From: Gammaproteobacteria bacterium
GTDB lineage: Bacteria; Pseudomonadota; Gammaproteobacteria; Pseudomonadales; Porticoccaceae
Length of the DNA stretch: 55,095 bases
NCBI GenBank assembly: GCA_016191205.1
Contig: JACPPB010000005.1
Coordinates: 96,102 to 151,196, forward strand
Direction of reading: 5' to 3'
In this document: positions 25,813 to 34,937 of the stretch, in pieces
How positions within the stretch are numbered: the stretch's first letter is position 1
How the letters are laid out: every line of letters starts with the position of its first letter
Program-made: the position numbers and the translations under genes
The notes under the pieces: model-generated
Seen by the model: only the letters and a program-made list of their open reading frames with translations
Told to the model about the DNA's origin: nothing
The model's database searches: none

Positions 25813-26988
25813 ATGGAACCACTGCAAGGCATTCGCATCGTCGAGCTGACCACCAACGTCGCCGCGCCCATGGGAACGCTGATGCTGGCGGATCAGGGTG
25901 CCGACGTGATCCGCATCGAGCAGGTAGGCGCGGGCGATCCTTCTCGCGCGCTGGGCGCGATTCGCAATGGCGTGACCAGCTATTACCTGAGCCTCAATCG
26001 CAACAAACGCGCGATCTCGATCGATCTGAAGGATCCCCGCAGCCGACCGCTGATGGCGGATTTGTTGCGCAGCGCCGATGTGTTTGTGCACAACACCCGG
26101 CCCGGGGTGATGGAGCGCCTCGACTACGGTTACGACGCGGTCCACGCACTGAATCCGGATTTGATTTACGTTTCCCTGTCCGGTTTTGGCCCCGACGGAC
26201 CCGGCGCCGAGAACCGGGTCTACGATCTGGTGATTCAGGCGGTGTCGGGCATGGTGCGGGTGCAGACCGGCGCGAATGGTCCGGAGTTCGTCAAAAACAT
26301 CGTCTGCGACAAGGTCGCCGCGGTGACCGCCGCGCAGGCGATCTCGTCAGCGCTGTTCGCCCGCGAACGCGGTCGCGTGGGCGGGCACCATGTGGAGCTG
26401 ACCATGCTGGAAGCCAATCTCGGCTTTCTCTGGCACGACGGCTTCTGGAATCACAGCTTCGTGGGCGAATGCGAGAAAAAGCCGCTGATTTCCTAGTTCA
26501 TCTGCACCATGCCGACCGCTGACGGCCATGTCGCGATGTTCACCGTGGGCGATCACGAGTTCGCGGGCGCCTGCGATGTTCTCGACTGCCGCGAGTTGGT
26601 CAACGATCCGCGCTTCAAGACTATCACCGACCGCTTTGCCAATGCCCACGCCATGATGGCGGAGTTCAAAAAACGCACCGTCAATTTCGCCACCGACGCT
26701 CTGGTCGCCAGCATGGAAAAGGCCCAGGTTCCCTGCGCCAAGGTGAACGACTTCGATGACGTCATCGCGGATCCGCGCGTCGTTCATCGCGGCTCCATCA
26801 TCGAGTACGACCACCCGGTGGGCGGCCGGGTCCGGCAGCCGCGACCGGCGGCGATCTTCGATCGCGAACCCTGTGGGGTGCGCCTGCCCGCGCCCGCGTT
26901 GGGCGAGCACACCGACGAGGTTTTCGCGGGACTCGGCTACGACAGGGCGGCGCTCGCCGAACTGCGCAGCGCCGGCGTGCTGGGATGA
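25813..26988 (+). pseudogene. CaiB/BaiF CoA-transferase interrupted by an in-frame TAG
   Basis: One frame of 392 codons encodes a complete family III CoA-transferase, except for TAG at 26494-26496 after 227 codons. The N-terminal part has the ADVFVHNTRPGVMERLDYG block, and the frame resumes without any shift at FICTMPTADGHVAMFTVGD, the normal continuation. So it is a single nonsense codon, not a frameshift or deletion. Both halves otherwise look intact, which suggests a recent mutation. The C-terminal piece could only be made from the internal ATG at 26509. A sequencing error is the main alternative. It is probably the last gene of the catabolic operon. Confidence 0.85.
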
Positions 26989-27130
26989 GGCGAATCAGGA
27001 GTAATGCTGCGGATTACCTGGTCCTGAAGGGATGACCAACTCCGTCAACCGGGAACGGCGGGCTCGAACGTGCCGGCCCTCGGGTCCAGCGTTCAACCTC
27101 GGCGACCGGCCCTGGACCGTCAATGGGGAT

Positions 27131-28060
27131 TCATGGGTTTGAAAGCGGATACCGCACCGCGGTCTGTCCACAGAGACGCTTGGAGAGATCGACGGGATCG
27201 CCGACCCGGACTTCACGCGGATCGACCTGATAGGACCAGACCTGAAAATAGGCCAGGCACGCCTGACCATACAGGGTGGTGAAGGCGCAATTCACCGCGT
27301 CGTAACCGGTCGAGATCCGGATGCGTCCGGTGCGGGGCGCGTTGAAGCGCGCATCAAAAACCTGCCAGCAACCGCCCATGAAAACTTCGATATACGCGTG
27401 AAAATCCTCCGGTGTACCGGGATCCGGAAAGCCGATATCCGCCACATAACCGCTGACATAGCGCGCCGGCAGATTGAAGGTCCGACACAGGGCGGCGGCG
27501 GTGTGCGCGAGATCGCGGCACACCCCGTAGCCGCGCTGAATCACGTCGTAGGCCGAAAGTGTCGGATTGCCCGACAGCGATCGGTATTCGATGTTCCGAT
27601 GCAGCCAGTCGCAGATACCCTGCACGCGCGCGACGCCCTGCGGCAGATGCCCGAAATTTTGCCAGGCAAAATCAAGTAACTTGTCGGAATCGCAATAACG
27701 GCTGGGCTGCGTGTAACGCAGGATCGACGGCGGCAGCAGGTGGGGCGGAATGGGTTCGTCCAGCAGGGCGAAATCTTCCAGTATGCCGGGAACCCGCACG
27801 ATGGCGTCGTAGCTCAGGACATTGCGGCCCGGCACCAGCATGAGCCGGTAAACGGTGTTCCCATGCTCGTCCTCGAACTGGGTAGCCGGCAGATTCGGCT
27901 CGAAATTCACCCGCTCCTGCCGGATGGACTGCATTGCGTCCTGCTTCGGCTTGAACGCCAGCAATACTGGCGTGTTTGCGCTCGTCTCGTAAACCAGCTC
28001 GCAACCCACCCGGACGGCGAGATCCAGCGTGGACGCGGGTGAGAACGGATCGCTTGGCAT
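27131..28060 (-). CDS. Transglutaminase-like domain protein
   Basis: A 309-residue protein with an N-terminal beta domain (family bacterial transglutaminase-like N-terminal region) and a papain-like transglutaminase core. The catalytic triad is Cys181 in GYGVCRDLAH, His221 in DFHAYIEV and Asp236 in VFDARF. No signal peptide is seen, so it is cytosolic, and probably a protease or amidase-like enzyme. The frame is open to 28141; the ATG at 28060 is chosen by fit to the family, although no strong ribosome site precedes it. It is convergent with the broken CoA-transferase gene. Confidence 0.82.
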   Translation of the reverse strand: MPSDPFSPASTLDLAVRVGCELVYETSANTPVLLAFKPKQDAMQSIRQERVNFEPNLPATQFEDEHGNTVYRLMLVPGRNVLSYDAIVRVPGILEDFALLDEPIPPHLLPPSILRYTQPSRYCDSDKLLDFAWQNFGHLPQGVARVQGICDWLHRNIEYRSLSGNPTLSAYDVIQRGYGVCRDLAHTAAALCRTFNLPARYVSGYVADIGFPDPGTPEDFHAYIEVFMGGCWQVFDARFNAPRTGRIRISTGYDAVNCAFTTLYGQACLAYFQVWSYQVDPREVRVGDPVDLSKRLCGQTAVRYPLSNP

Positions 28061-28387
28061 CAGGTGAACCACAGTACCATTTTTCCCTGGCCCGCAAAAA
28101 GAAAGCGCCATCGGTCCCGGGGCAGTCGCCACCGCTGCCAAGCCCCACCGCTTCCCGCCGGCCAGCCGGCAGATCGACTGCCCGCTTCAAGCCCCGTCGG
28201 CAACCCGAATCGTCGCCTGGCTCACCTTGCCCCGGCATGCCGGGGCAGGGCTTGGCAGCGCCGGCCCCTGTTTTGCCGGACGCAATCACTGTGCTAGGGT
28301 CAGCGCAGTTGATCGCGAACCTTGCAACTCCGGAAAGGAAAAGCACCCCAACGCAATGAAATCCGCCTGAATGACGAGGATGACACC
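28061..28387. other. Divergent intergenic region with nested inverted repeats
   Basis: No gene is seen. A 13-bp inverted repeat (CGCTGCCAAGCCC at 28133-28145 and its complement at 28248-28260) brackets 102 bp. The right arm directly abuts a perfect 20-bp palindrome, TGCCCCGGCATGCCGGGGCA, at 28228-28247. It could be an operator for the divergent promoters or a repetitive palindromic element. Confidence 0.45.
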
Positions 28388-29338
28388 ATGGACAAGCGCA
28401 AACTGGGACAGTCGGCCATCACGGTCGCCCCGCTGATGTTCGGCGGCAATGTGTTCGGCTGGACTCTCGACGAGGCGGCATCCTTTCAAATGCTGGATGC
28501 ATTCACGGCGGCGGGGTTCGACTTCATCGACACCGCCGACGTGTATTCCCGCTTCATTCCCGGCAACCAGGGCGGCGAATCGGAGGTCATTCTCGGCAAG
28601 TGGATGAAAGCGCGCGGCAACCGCGACCGCGTCGTCCTCGCCACCAAGGCCGGCATGGACATGGGCGAGGGCCGCGCAGGCCTGTCGAAAGCCTATCTGT
28701 TCAAGGCAGTGGAGGACTCCCTGCGCCGGCTGCAGACCGATTACATCGATCTGTACCAGGCCCACGTCGATGACCCCGAGACGCCCCTGGAGGAAACCCT
28801 GGGCGCCTTCGCCGAGCTGATCCGTCAGGGCAAGGTGCGGGTGATCGGCGCCTCCAACTACAGTGCCGAACGGCTCGATGAGGCGCTGGCGGTGAGCGAC
28901 CGCCTGGGGTTGCCGGCCTACCAGAGCTTGCAGCCGCTCTACAACCTGATCGACCGCGCGGTTTACGAGGACAGGCTGCTGCCGCTGTGCCAGGCGAAGT
29001 CGCTCGGCGTGATTCCCTATTTCGCCCTGGCGAGCGGTTTTCTCACCGGCAAATACCGCAACGAGGCGGATTTTGCCGGCAGCTCGCGTGGTGCCTTCGT
29101 AAAGCACCATCTCAACGATCGAGGGCGTCGCATTCTGACCGCCCTCGACCAGGTTGCCGAAGGTTTCAGTGCCACACCGGGCATGATCGCGCTGGCGTGG
29201 TTGATGGCGCGACCGACGGTGACCGCGCCGATCGCCAGCGCCACCTCACTGGCGCAGTTGCAGGAACTGGTGCAGGCCACGGAACTGAAGCTGGACCGCC
29301 AAGCCATGGAGCAACTCGACAGGGCAAGCGCAGCCTGA
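28388..29338 (+). CDS. Aldo/keto reductase
   Basis: A 316-residue NADPH-dependent carbonyl reductase with the AKR tetrad Asp48, Tyr53 (in DTADVY), Lys87 (in LATKAG) and His126 (in YQAHVDD). It has the TIM-barrel pattern with GASNYSAERLDEA, and the C-terminal cofactor-binding region ends in a TAPIASATS motif. It resembles the YajO/Tas-like group. The frame opens at 28322, but the ATG at 28388 has GAGGATGACACC before it and matches family starts (MDKRKLGQS). It is divergent from the transglutaminase-like gene. Confidence 0.93.
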   Translation: MDKRKLGQSAITVAPLMFGGNVFGWTLDEAASFQMLDAFTAAGFDFIDTADVYSRFIPGNQGGESEVILGKWMKARGNRDRVVLATKAGMDMGEGRAGLSKAYLFKAVEDSLRRLQTDYIDLYQAHVDDPETPLEETLGAFAELIRQGKVRVIGASNYSAERLDEALAVSDRLGLPAYQSLQPLYNLIDRAVYEDRLLPLCQAKSLGVIPYFALASGFLTGKYRNEADFAGSSRGAFVKHHLNDRGRRILTALDQVAEGFSATPGMIALAWLMARPTVTAPIASATSLAQLQELVQATELKLDRQAMEQLDRASAA

Positions 29339-29459
29339 ACGGGAACCTGCCGCTCCTCGCTTTCGCTGATGGGCGCGCGTGATCGGCGGATGTGAACATC
29401 GGCAGGCGCTGATCTTGCCCGGATTGCCCGGCACACTGCGAATTTCCAGTGGAGAAAGA

Positions 29460-29487
29460 CTGCCAGCCGCCCGGTGGCGGCTGGCAG
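29460..29487 (-). terminator. Hairpin 3' of the peroxiredoxin gene, likely terminator
   Basis: A perfect 12-bp stem CTGCCAGCCGCC / GGCGGCTGGCAG with a 4-nt loop lies 10 bp past the peroxiredoxin stop. The following minus-strand sequence TCTTTCTCC is only partly T-rich, so termination may be weak. It could also act on the convergent aldo/keto reductase transcript. Confidence 0.6.
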
Positions 29488-29497
29488 TGGACTGGCC

Positions 29498-29980
29498 TCA
29501 GAGACTGGCGAGCACGTGCTCGGCGGAACTGACCTTGAATTTGCCGGCTTCTTCAACAAAGACCTGGGCCACCTTGCCATTGTCGACAACCAGCGCAAAA
29601 CGCTGACCGCGCTTGCCCATGCCGAAGCCGGTGGCATCCAGCTCCAGACCCAGCGCACGCGCGTAGTCGCCATTGCCGTCGGCGAGCATGGTCACCTTGC
29701 CATCGGCGTGCACACTCTTGCCCCAGGCATCCATGACGAAGACATCGTTGACCGCCATGCAGGCGATGGTGTTGACGCCCTTCTGCTGGAACTCGGCGGC
29801 TTTTTCGACAAAGCCGGGCAGATGCTGCCGCGAGCAGGTCGGGGTGAAGGCACCGGGCACGGAGAACAGCACCACTTTCTTGCCTTCGAAGAATTCCTTG
29901 CTGCTGACGGAGCCGGGGCCGTCGGCTTTCATGATGGTGAAGCGCCCTTCGGGCATGGTATCGCCAGCCTTGATGGTCAT
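29498..29980 (-). CDS. Peroxiredoxin (Prx5-like)
   Basis: A 160-residue thiol peroxidase. The peroxidatic Cys49 is in VPGAFTPTCSRQHLPGF, the Prx5 signature, and the family helix KKVVLFS precedes it. There is no glutaredoxin fusion and no second conserved resolving Cys close by. It reduces H2O2 and alkyl hydroperoxides using glutathione or thioredoxin. The ATG is preceded by GAGGAGACGACC. It is monocistronic, with a hairpin after its stop. Confidence 0.94.
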   Translation of the reverse strand: MTIKAGDTMPEGRFTIMKADGPGSVSSKEFFEGKKVVLFSVPGAFTPTCSRQHLPGFVEKAAEFQQKGVNTIACMAVNDVFVMDAWGKSVHADGKVTMLADGNGDYARALGLELDATGFGMGKRGQRFALVVDNGKVAQVFVEEAGKFKVSSAEHVLASL

Positions 29981-30087
29981 GGTCGTCTCCTCGTCTGTGA
30001 ATGGTTATCGGTTGGGTCCGCGGGTGGCCGATTATGGCATTTTCCCCGGGGTTTGAAACGACGCGTCCCGGTTCGGAAGGCATCCCT

Positions 30088-30948
30088 TCAGGACGCGAGC
30101 CGCCGCGGCTTCGGGTTGAACAACTGGGCATTGCGATGGTGCGCGGCGTGATACAACACGCCAAAGCCGACCCGATTGACCAGGCGCTGCCAGCGGCGGC
30201 TGGCCAGATCCACCGACCCGTTGCGGCCATCGGCACCGACCGGATGCGTCTGGTAGTTGATCACCGTGAACAGCCACCAACCCGAGCACAGGATCGGCAT
30301 CCACACCGCGGCGAACCAGGTCGGCCCCAGCAACATGAACCAGCTCAGCGGCATCAGCGCAAAGCCGGTCAGCGCGGCGACTCCGGCGATCCCGTAATAC
30401 CAGGCAGGCAGTTGGTGGATTTCCTTGTGGCGCGCATCCAGATAGCGCATGGAAGCGCTCTGCATCCAGTTGGCGTAGCGCCAGAAAGCCATGGTCCCGG
30501 GACAGTGAGGATCCCGCTGGGGATCGTCGGCGTGTTTGTGGTGGTAATAGTGCACCAGCTTCCAGCCCAGCAGATTGGTGCGCATAAACCAGCCCGTGAG
30601 CTCGCCGATCACGGGATTCAGCCAGCGCGGGTGAAACTGGTCGTGGCTCGCGTTGTGAATGAACACGGCGCCAACAATCCCCAGCGTCCAGGTAACGGGG
30701 AACAGCAGCACCAGCCACATCAGGGTGGTGAGCGGCGCGGGGGTCAGCAGGATCGCCGGGATGACCGCAAGCAGCATGGCATCGAACCGGGTACTGATGA
30801 TCAAGGCGACCATCAGTGCCAGCAGCCATTGCGCACCCGCGCCCGCAGGCGGCATCCAGACCCCGGCCGTTATCGCTCCGAGCACGATCGCCCAGCCCAG
30901 CATGTAGTACAGCAGGTAGTACGGTTGGGTACGGAATTTCCTGAACAT
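30088..30948 (-). CDS. Membrane fatty acid desaturase family protein
   Basis: A 286-residue integral membrane di-iron enzyme. Three histidine boxes are present: HNASH at 98-102, HYYHH at 133-137 and HAAHH near residue 273. The first three hydrophobic stretches lie at about 11-30, 42-70 and 75-97. It should introduce a double bond or hydroxyl into a lipid or related hydrophobic substrate. The frame opens at 31026, but the ATG at 30948 has GGAGATTCGGT upstream and starts the typical short cytosolic leader. It lies 131 bp downstream of the acyl-CoA dehydrogenase on the same strand. Confidence 0.88.
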   Translation of the reverse strand: MFRKFRTQPYYLLYYMLGWAIVLGAITAGVWMPPAGAGAQWLLALMVALIISTRFDAMLLAVIPAILLTPAPLTTLMWLVLLFPVTWTLGIVGAVFIHNASHDQFHPRWLNPVIGELTGWFMRTNLLGWKLVHYYHHKHADDPQRDPHCPGTMAFWRYANWMQSASMRYLDARHKEIHQLPAWYYGIAGVAALTGFALMPLSWFMLLGPTWFAAVWMPILCSGWWLFTVINYQTHPVGADGRNGSVDLASRRWQRLVNRVGFGVLYHAAHHRNAQLFNPKPRRLAS

Positions 30949-31079
30949 ACCGAATCTCCACTTCCTAATTCCCGCTGAAACCATCCCGCCAAGCGGCAAC
31001 TTCCGCCCCGGGTCAGGTCGCCGCACGTCGAGTGTAACCCCGAATCCGCCGCACCCTGACCGAAGCCGCGCTCACAGGG

Positions 31080-32240
31080 CTATTTGTAGGCGACGCCGAC
31101 CGCGCCGATGGTTTCGCGCGCGATGATGGATTTCATGATGTGCGAAGTGCCATCGCCGATCTGCAGGCCCATCACGTCGATCATGCGCTGCAAATGGGGC
31201 AGGTCCATGCCCCAGCCGTAGTGGCCGTGGAGCACCAGGCAATCCTGGATGATGTCGGTCCCCCATTTGGGGCCCATCCATTTCACCATCGCGGCTTCCT
31301 TGGTGTGCGGCATGCCGCGATCGCGCAGCGCCAGCCCCTGATAGGACAGGGCGCGCACGGCCGCGAGCTTGCTGTCGCTTTCCGCGAGGGGAAAGGTGGT
31401 GCCCTGAAACTTGGCGAGCGGCCGCCCGAAGGCTTCGCGGTCCTGAAGGTACTGCCAGGTCTCGTCCACCGAAGCCTGGGCGGTGCCGATACACATCAGC
31501 GCGATCAGAAAACGGCTCAGATCGAAACCCTGCATGACCTTGGTGAAGCCTTCGCCTTCCTTGCCCACCATCGCGGTCTCGGGAATCTCGACGTCATCGA
31601 AAAACACCTGCCCGCGACCGACCGGACGGCTGCCCACATCCGCAAAGCGGGTGCAGGTCACGCCGGGCAGATCGAGCGGCACCAGAAACGCCGTGACGCC
31701 GCGCGCACCCGGCAGCTTCGGATCGGTGCGCGCAAACATCAGCATCATCTCGGCCTGGGCACCGTAGGTGATGGAGGTTTTCTCGCCATTGAGGACGAAG
31801 CGGTCGCCTTTGCGCGTGGCGCGCAGCGCGAGACTGGCGGCATCTGAACCGCCCTTGGGTTCGGTCAGTCCGAGTTGCACCAGGATTTCCCCGCCGGCAA
31901 TGCGCGGCAGCACGGCTTCCTTCATGGCCTCACTGCCATGGTCCTGAATCACGCCGCCCACCAGGGGCGAAGTCATCGCGACATAGCTGATGTTGATGTC
32001 GGCGTAGGCGAGCGCTTCGCAGACCAGGCCCGCCACCACGCTGGAAGCGCCGATGCCGCCGTATTGCTCCGCGAGCGTGGGCGCGACCAGCCCCAGCTGG
32101 CCCAGCTCGCGCAGCAGGGAACGGTCGATGCATTCCTGCTGGCTGCGCGCCTGATAGCCTGCCGCCAGGCGCTCGCGGGCAAAACGCCGCGCGGTTTCTT
32201 CGATGAAACGCTCTTCGTCGGTCAACCAGGGAATGCTCAT
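31080..32240 (-). CDS. Acyl-CoA dehydrogenase family protein
   Basis: A 386-residue flavoprotein with the ACAD layout: N-terminal helical domain (WLTDEERFIEETARRFA), the FAD-binding middle domain with LGLTEPKGGSDA, and a C-terminal helical bundle ending DGTSHIMKSIIARETIG. It oxidises the alpha-beta bond of an acyl-CoA. The substrate is unknown; some features recall dehydrogenases of alicyclic acyl-CoAs, which is only a suggestion. The ATG at 32240 has CTAGGAGCACC upstream, better than the in-frame ATG at 32291. Confidence 0.92.
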   Translation of the reverse strand: MSIPWLTDEERFIEETARRFARERLAAGYQARSQQECIDRSLLRELGQLGLVAPTLAEQYGGIGASSVVAGLVCEALAYADINISYVAMTSPLVGGVIQDHGSEAMKEAVLPRIAGGEILVQLGLTEPKGGSDAASLALRATRKGDRFVLNGEKTSITYGAQAEMMLMFARTDPKLPGARGVTAFLVPLDLPGVTCTRFADVGSRPVGRGQVFFDDVEIPETAMVGKEGEGFTKVMQGFDLSRFLIALMCIGTAQASVDETWQYLQDREAFGRPLAKFQGTTFPLAESDSKLAAVRALSYQGLALRDRGMPHTKEAAMVKWMGPKWGTDIIQDCLVLHGHYGWGMDLPHLQRMIDVMGLQIGDGTSHIMKSIIARETIGAVGVAYK

Positions 32241-32389
32241 GGTGCTCCTAGGGCAGGTTGTTGGCGGCGGAATTGCGGCGCGCTGGTCCACGCTCGCGAC
32301 AGCAGCGCGCTACCTTAACGAACCCGGCTGTGGCCAGCAATGCCGGCGCGGCGTGCCGGTCGCGACCGCGGGACGTCGGCACGCAAGCC

Positions 32390-32941
32390 TCAGTGGATGA
32401 AGTGTTCGCGGTAATAATTCAGTTCGGCGACCGAATCGCGAATATCCTGCAGCGCCAGATGCTGGGAGTTCTTTCGCACACCATCGAGCAAATCCGGCCG
32501 CCAACGCCGCGCCAATTCCTTCACGGTGCTGACGTCCAGATTGCGGTAATGAAAATAGGCTTCCAGCTCCGGCATTTCCCGCGCCAGGAAACGGCGATCC
32601 TGACAGATCGAGTTACCGCACATCGGCGACATCCCGGGCGCCACCCAGGCGCGCAGAAACGCCAGCGTTGCGAGCTCGGCATCGCGCGCGCTGTAAGGGC
32701 TCGCGCGCACCCGTCGCACCAGCCCCGACTGAGTGTGCTGCCGGGTGTTCCAGTCGTCCATTTTCCCGAGCACGGCATCCGGCCGGTGAATGGCGAGACT
32801 CGGCCCTTCGGCGAGTACGTGGAGATCGCGATCGGTCACCAGGGTGGCAATCTCGATGATGGTGTCGTTGACCGTGTCCAGACCGGTCATTTCCAGATCG
32901 ATCCAGATCAGATGGAGATCCGCGGGGTTGCCTGTGTTCAT
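32390..32941 (-). CDS. orn: Oligoribonuclease
   Basis: A 183-residue DEDDh 3'-5' exonuclease that degrades 2-5 nt RNAs to mononucleotides, including pGpG, the product of c-di-GMP hydrolysis. The catalytic residues are Asp15 and Glu17 in [10 protein letters not shown], Asp in CQDRRFLA, and the His and Asp in [10 protein letters not shown]. The ATG at 32941 gives the family N-terminus; an in-frame ATG 9 codons upstream is less likely. It is divergent from rsgA, the conserved gammaproteobacterial arrangement. Confidence 0.96.
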   Translation of the reverse strand: MNTGNPADLHLIWIDLEMTGLDTVNDTIIEIATLVTDRDLHVLAEGPSLAIHRPDAVLGKMDDWNTRQHTQSGLVRRVRASPYSARDAELATLAFLRAWVAPGMSPMCGNSICQDRRFLAREMPELEAYFHYRNLDVSTVKELARRWRPDLLDGVRKNSQHLALQDIRDSVAELNYYREHFIH

Positions 32942-33045
32942 TTTCGCTCCAGCCGGCGGCGCCAGCATCGGCGCCGGACGGCGTCGGTACTGGCGGGGGG
33001 ATTATCCTATATGCTTGGCGCCCTACAACACAGGCACTTCGGAGC

Positions 33046-34023
33046 ATGGCAAAACGCAGGCTGTCGCTGCAACAGCGGCGCCGGATCGGGACCAACCGGG
33101 AGCGCGCACTCGACCGCCTCGGCACGGACAACCCGGACAACATCGGCACCGAACGCGCCGGCCTGGTTACCGCCCGCTACGGTCGCGAAGCGGACGTGGT
33201 TGACCCCGAACATCCGGAACAACCCCGCCAGCGCTGTTACCTCCGCACACATCTGGAACCCGTGGTGGGCGATCGCGTACTCTGGCAGACCGGCGGTCGT
33301 CGCGGGGTCATCACCGCGGTGGCGCCACGGCGCAGCGTGCTCCGCCGCCGCGACAACAACCATGTGCGGATCCTCGCCGCCAATATCGACCAGGTGGGGA
33401 TCGTGATCGCACCCGCGCCGGAACCGCACGCCAACCTCGTCGACCGGTTCCTGGCCGCCGCCGAACTGGAAGGCATGAGCGCCCTGATCCTGGTCAACAA
33501 ATGCGATCTCGACTCCGCCTCGGGGCAGCAGACGGTCGATGCCATCTGCGCCTCTTACGGTGCCCTGGGTTATCCGGTGCTGCGGGTTTCCGCCCACACC
33601 GGCGCCGGCATTGACGCACTGCGCGCGCGTCTGAGCGGCAAGGTCAGCATTTTTTGTGGGCAGTCGGGCGTCGGCAAATCATCGCTGATCAACCGGCTGT
33701 TTCCTGGCACCGATGCCACCGTCGGCGCACTCTCCGACTCCGGGGCCAAGGGTCGCCACACCACCACCACGGCGCGGTTTTATCCGGTCCCCGGCGGCGC
33801 GGTGATCGACTCTCCCGGCATTCGCGAGTTCGGGGTGGAATGCCCGGACCCGCAGCGCCTCATGGCCGGGTTTATCGAGCTCGCGCCGCTGGCCATGCAG
33901 TGCCGGTTTCGCGATTGCGCGCACCGGGAAGATCCGGGTTGCGCCATCGTCGCCGCCATCCAGCGCGGGGAAGTGGACTCCCGCCGCCTGGTCAGCTTTC
34001 ACCAATTGCAAACCGCACCCTGA
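33046..34023 (+). CDS. rsgA: Small ribosomal subunit biogenesis GTPase RsgA
   Basis: A 325-residue circularly permuted GTPase that assists late 30S maturation. An N-terminal basic extension and OB-fold domain (about 35-105) precede the G domain, whose motifs occur in the order G4 NKCD, G5, G1 GQSGVGKSS, G3 DSPG. The C-terminal zinc-binding domain has CRFRDCAHREDPGC. It is divergent from orn and is followed by psd after 23 bp, as in E. coli and Pseudomonas. Confidence 0.96.
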   Translation: MAKRRLSLQQRRRIGTNRERALDRLGTDNPDNIGTERAGLVTARYGREADVVDPEHPEQPRQRCYLRTHLEPVVGDRVLWQTGGRRGVITAVAPRRSVLRRRDNNHVRILAANIDQVGIVIAPAPEPHANLVDRFLAAAELEGMSALILVNKCDLDSASGQQTVDAICASYGALGYPVLRVSAHTGAGIDALRARLSGKVSIFCGQSGVGKSSLINRLFPGTDATVGALSDSGAKGRHTTTTARFYPVPGGAVIDSPGIREFGVECPDPQRLMAGFIELAPLAMQCRFRDCAHREDPGCAIVAAIQRGEVDSRRLVSFHQLQTAP

Positions 34024-34046
34024 GCGGCACCAACGGCTTTCCCTTC

Positions 34047-34901
34047 ATGCACGAGTTTCGCGATTTCCTGTACCTGGCCCTGCAACGCGCACTGCCCCAG
34101 CATCTGCTCAGCCGACTCGCCGGCGGACTCGCCGAGACGCGCATCTCCTGGGTGCGACGGCTGCTGATCCGCGCGGCCATTCGCCGCTTCGGGATCGACC
34201 TCACGGAAGCGGCCGAACCCGATTGCGAGCGCTACGCCTCGTTCAACGATTTTTTCACCCGCGCACTGAGGACCGGAGTACGCCCGTTGATGGGCGATGC
34301 GCGGACACTGGTGTCACCGGCCGACGGCGTCATCAGCGAAGCGGGCCACATCGCGGGGAACAGCCTGCTGCAAGCCAAGGGCCATACCTTCACGCTGGAA
34401 GCCCTGTTGGGCGAATCCGGAGCGCGCGCCGCCGCGCTTCGCGATGGTTGTTTTGCAACCATCTATCTGTCGCCGCGCGACTACCACCGCGTCCACATGC
34501 CGCTGTCCGGCACCCTGATCGCAACCCGCTACATTCCCGGCCGGCTGTTCTCGGTAAATCTGCGCACCGCCCACGCGCTGCCCAATCTTTACGCCGGCAA
34601 CGAGCGCCTGGTGTGCTGGTTCGATACGCCCGCCGGGCAAATGGCGGTGGTACTGGTGGGCGCACTGCTGGTGGCCGGCATCGACACGGTCTGGCAGGGC
34701 CGTTATCTTCCGGCCGCGTTGCGCGAAGACCGCTTCGAGAAAAACCCTGTGGAACTGGCGCGGGGCGCCGAGCTCGGCCGTTTTCGTTTCGGCTCCACGG
34801 TCATTGTGCTGGCGCCACCCGGCGTAGAGCTGACGCTGGCGACTTCCGGACTGAGTGTACGGATGGGAGAAGAACTGGGGCGCTTCACCCAGCCCCGTTA
34901 A
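34047..34901 (+). CDS. psd: Phosphatidylserine decarboxylase proenzyme
   Basis: Makes phosphatidylethanolamine from phosphatidylserine at the inner membrane. The 284-residue proenzyme has the family's self-processing site at Gly249-Ser250. The motif reads FGST rather than the usual LGST, a conservative change next to the scissile bond. The other triad members are Asp93 in SPADG and His150 in HRVH. Ser250 becomes the pyruvoyl group of the small chain. The reading frame extends through rsgA, but the ATG at 34047 gives the correct length. No strong ribosome site is seen, suggesting translational coupling to rsgA. Confidence 0.95.
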   Translation: MHEFRDFLYLALQRALPQHLLSRLAGGLAETRISWVRRLLIRAAIRRFGIDLTEAAEPDCERYASFNDFFTRALRTGVRPLMGDARTLVSPADGVISEAGHIAGNSLLQAKGHTFTLEALLGESGARAAALRDGCFATIYLSPRDYHRVHMPLSGTLIATRYIPGRLFSVNLRTAHALPNLYAGNERLVCWFDTPAGQMAVVLVGALLVAGIDTVWQGRYLPAALREDRFEKNPVELARGAELGRFRFGSTVIVLAPPGVELTLATSGLSVRMGEELGRFTQPR

Positions 34902-34937
34902 AACCTGCGCTCGCGCGCCGCGGAACCGGGGCGGCGC

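Noticed and set aside
26494..26496. Programmed readthrough or pyrrolysine at the TAG of the second CoA-transferase
   Set aside because: No pyrrolysine insertion machinery or recoding hairpin is visible and the family does not use such a residue; a nonsense mutation or sequencing error is simpler.
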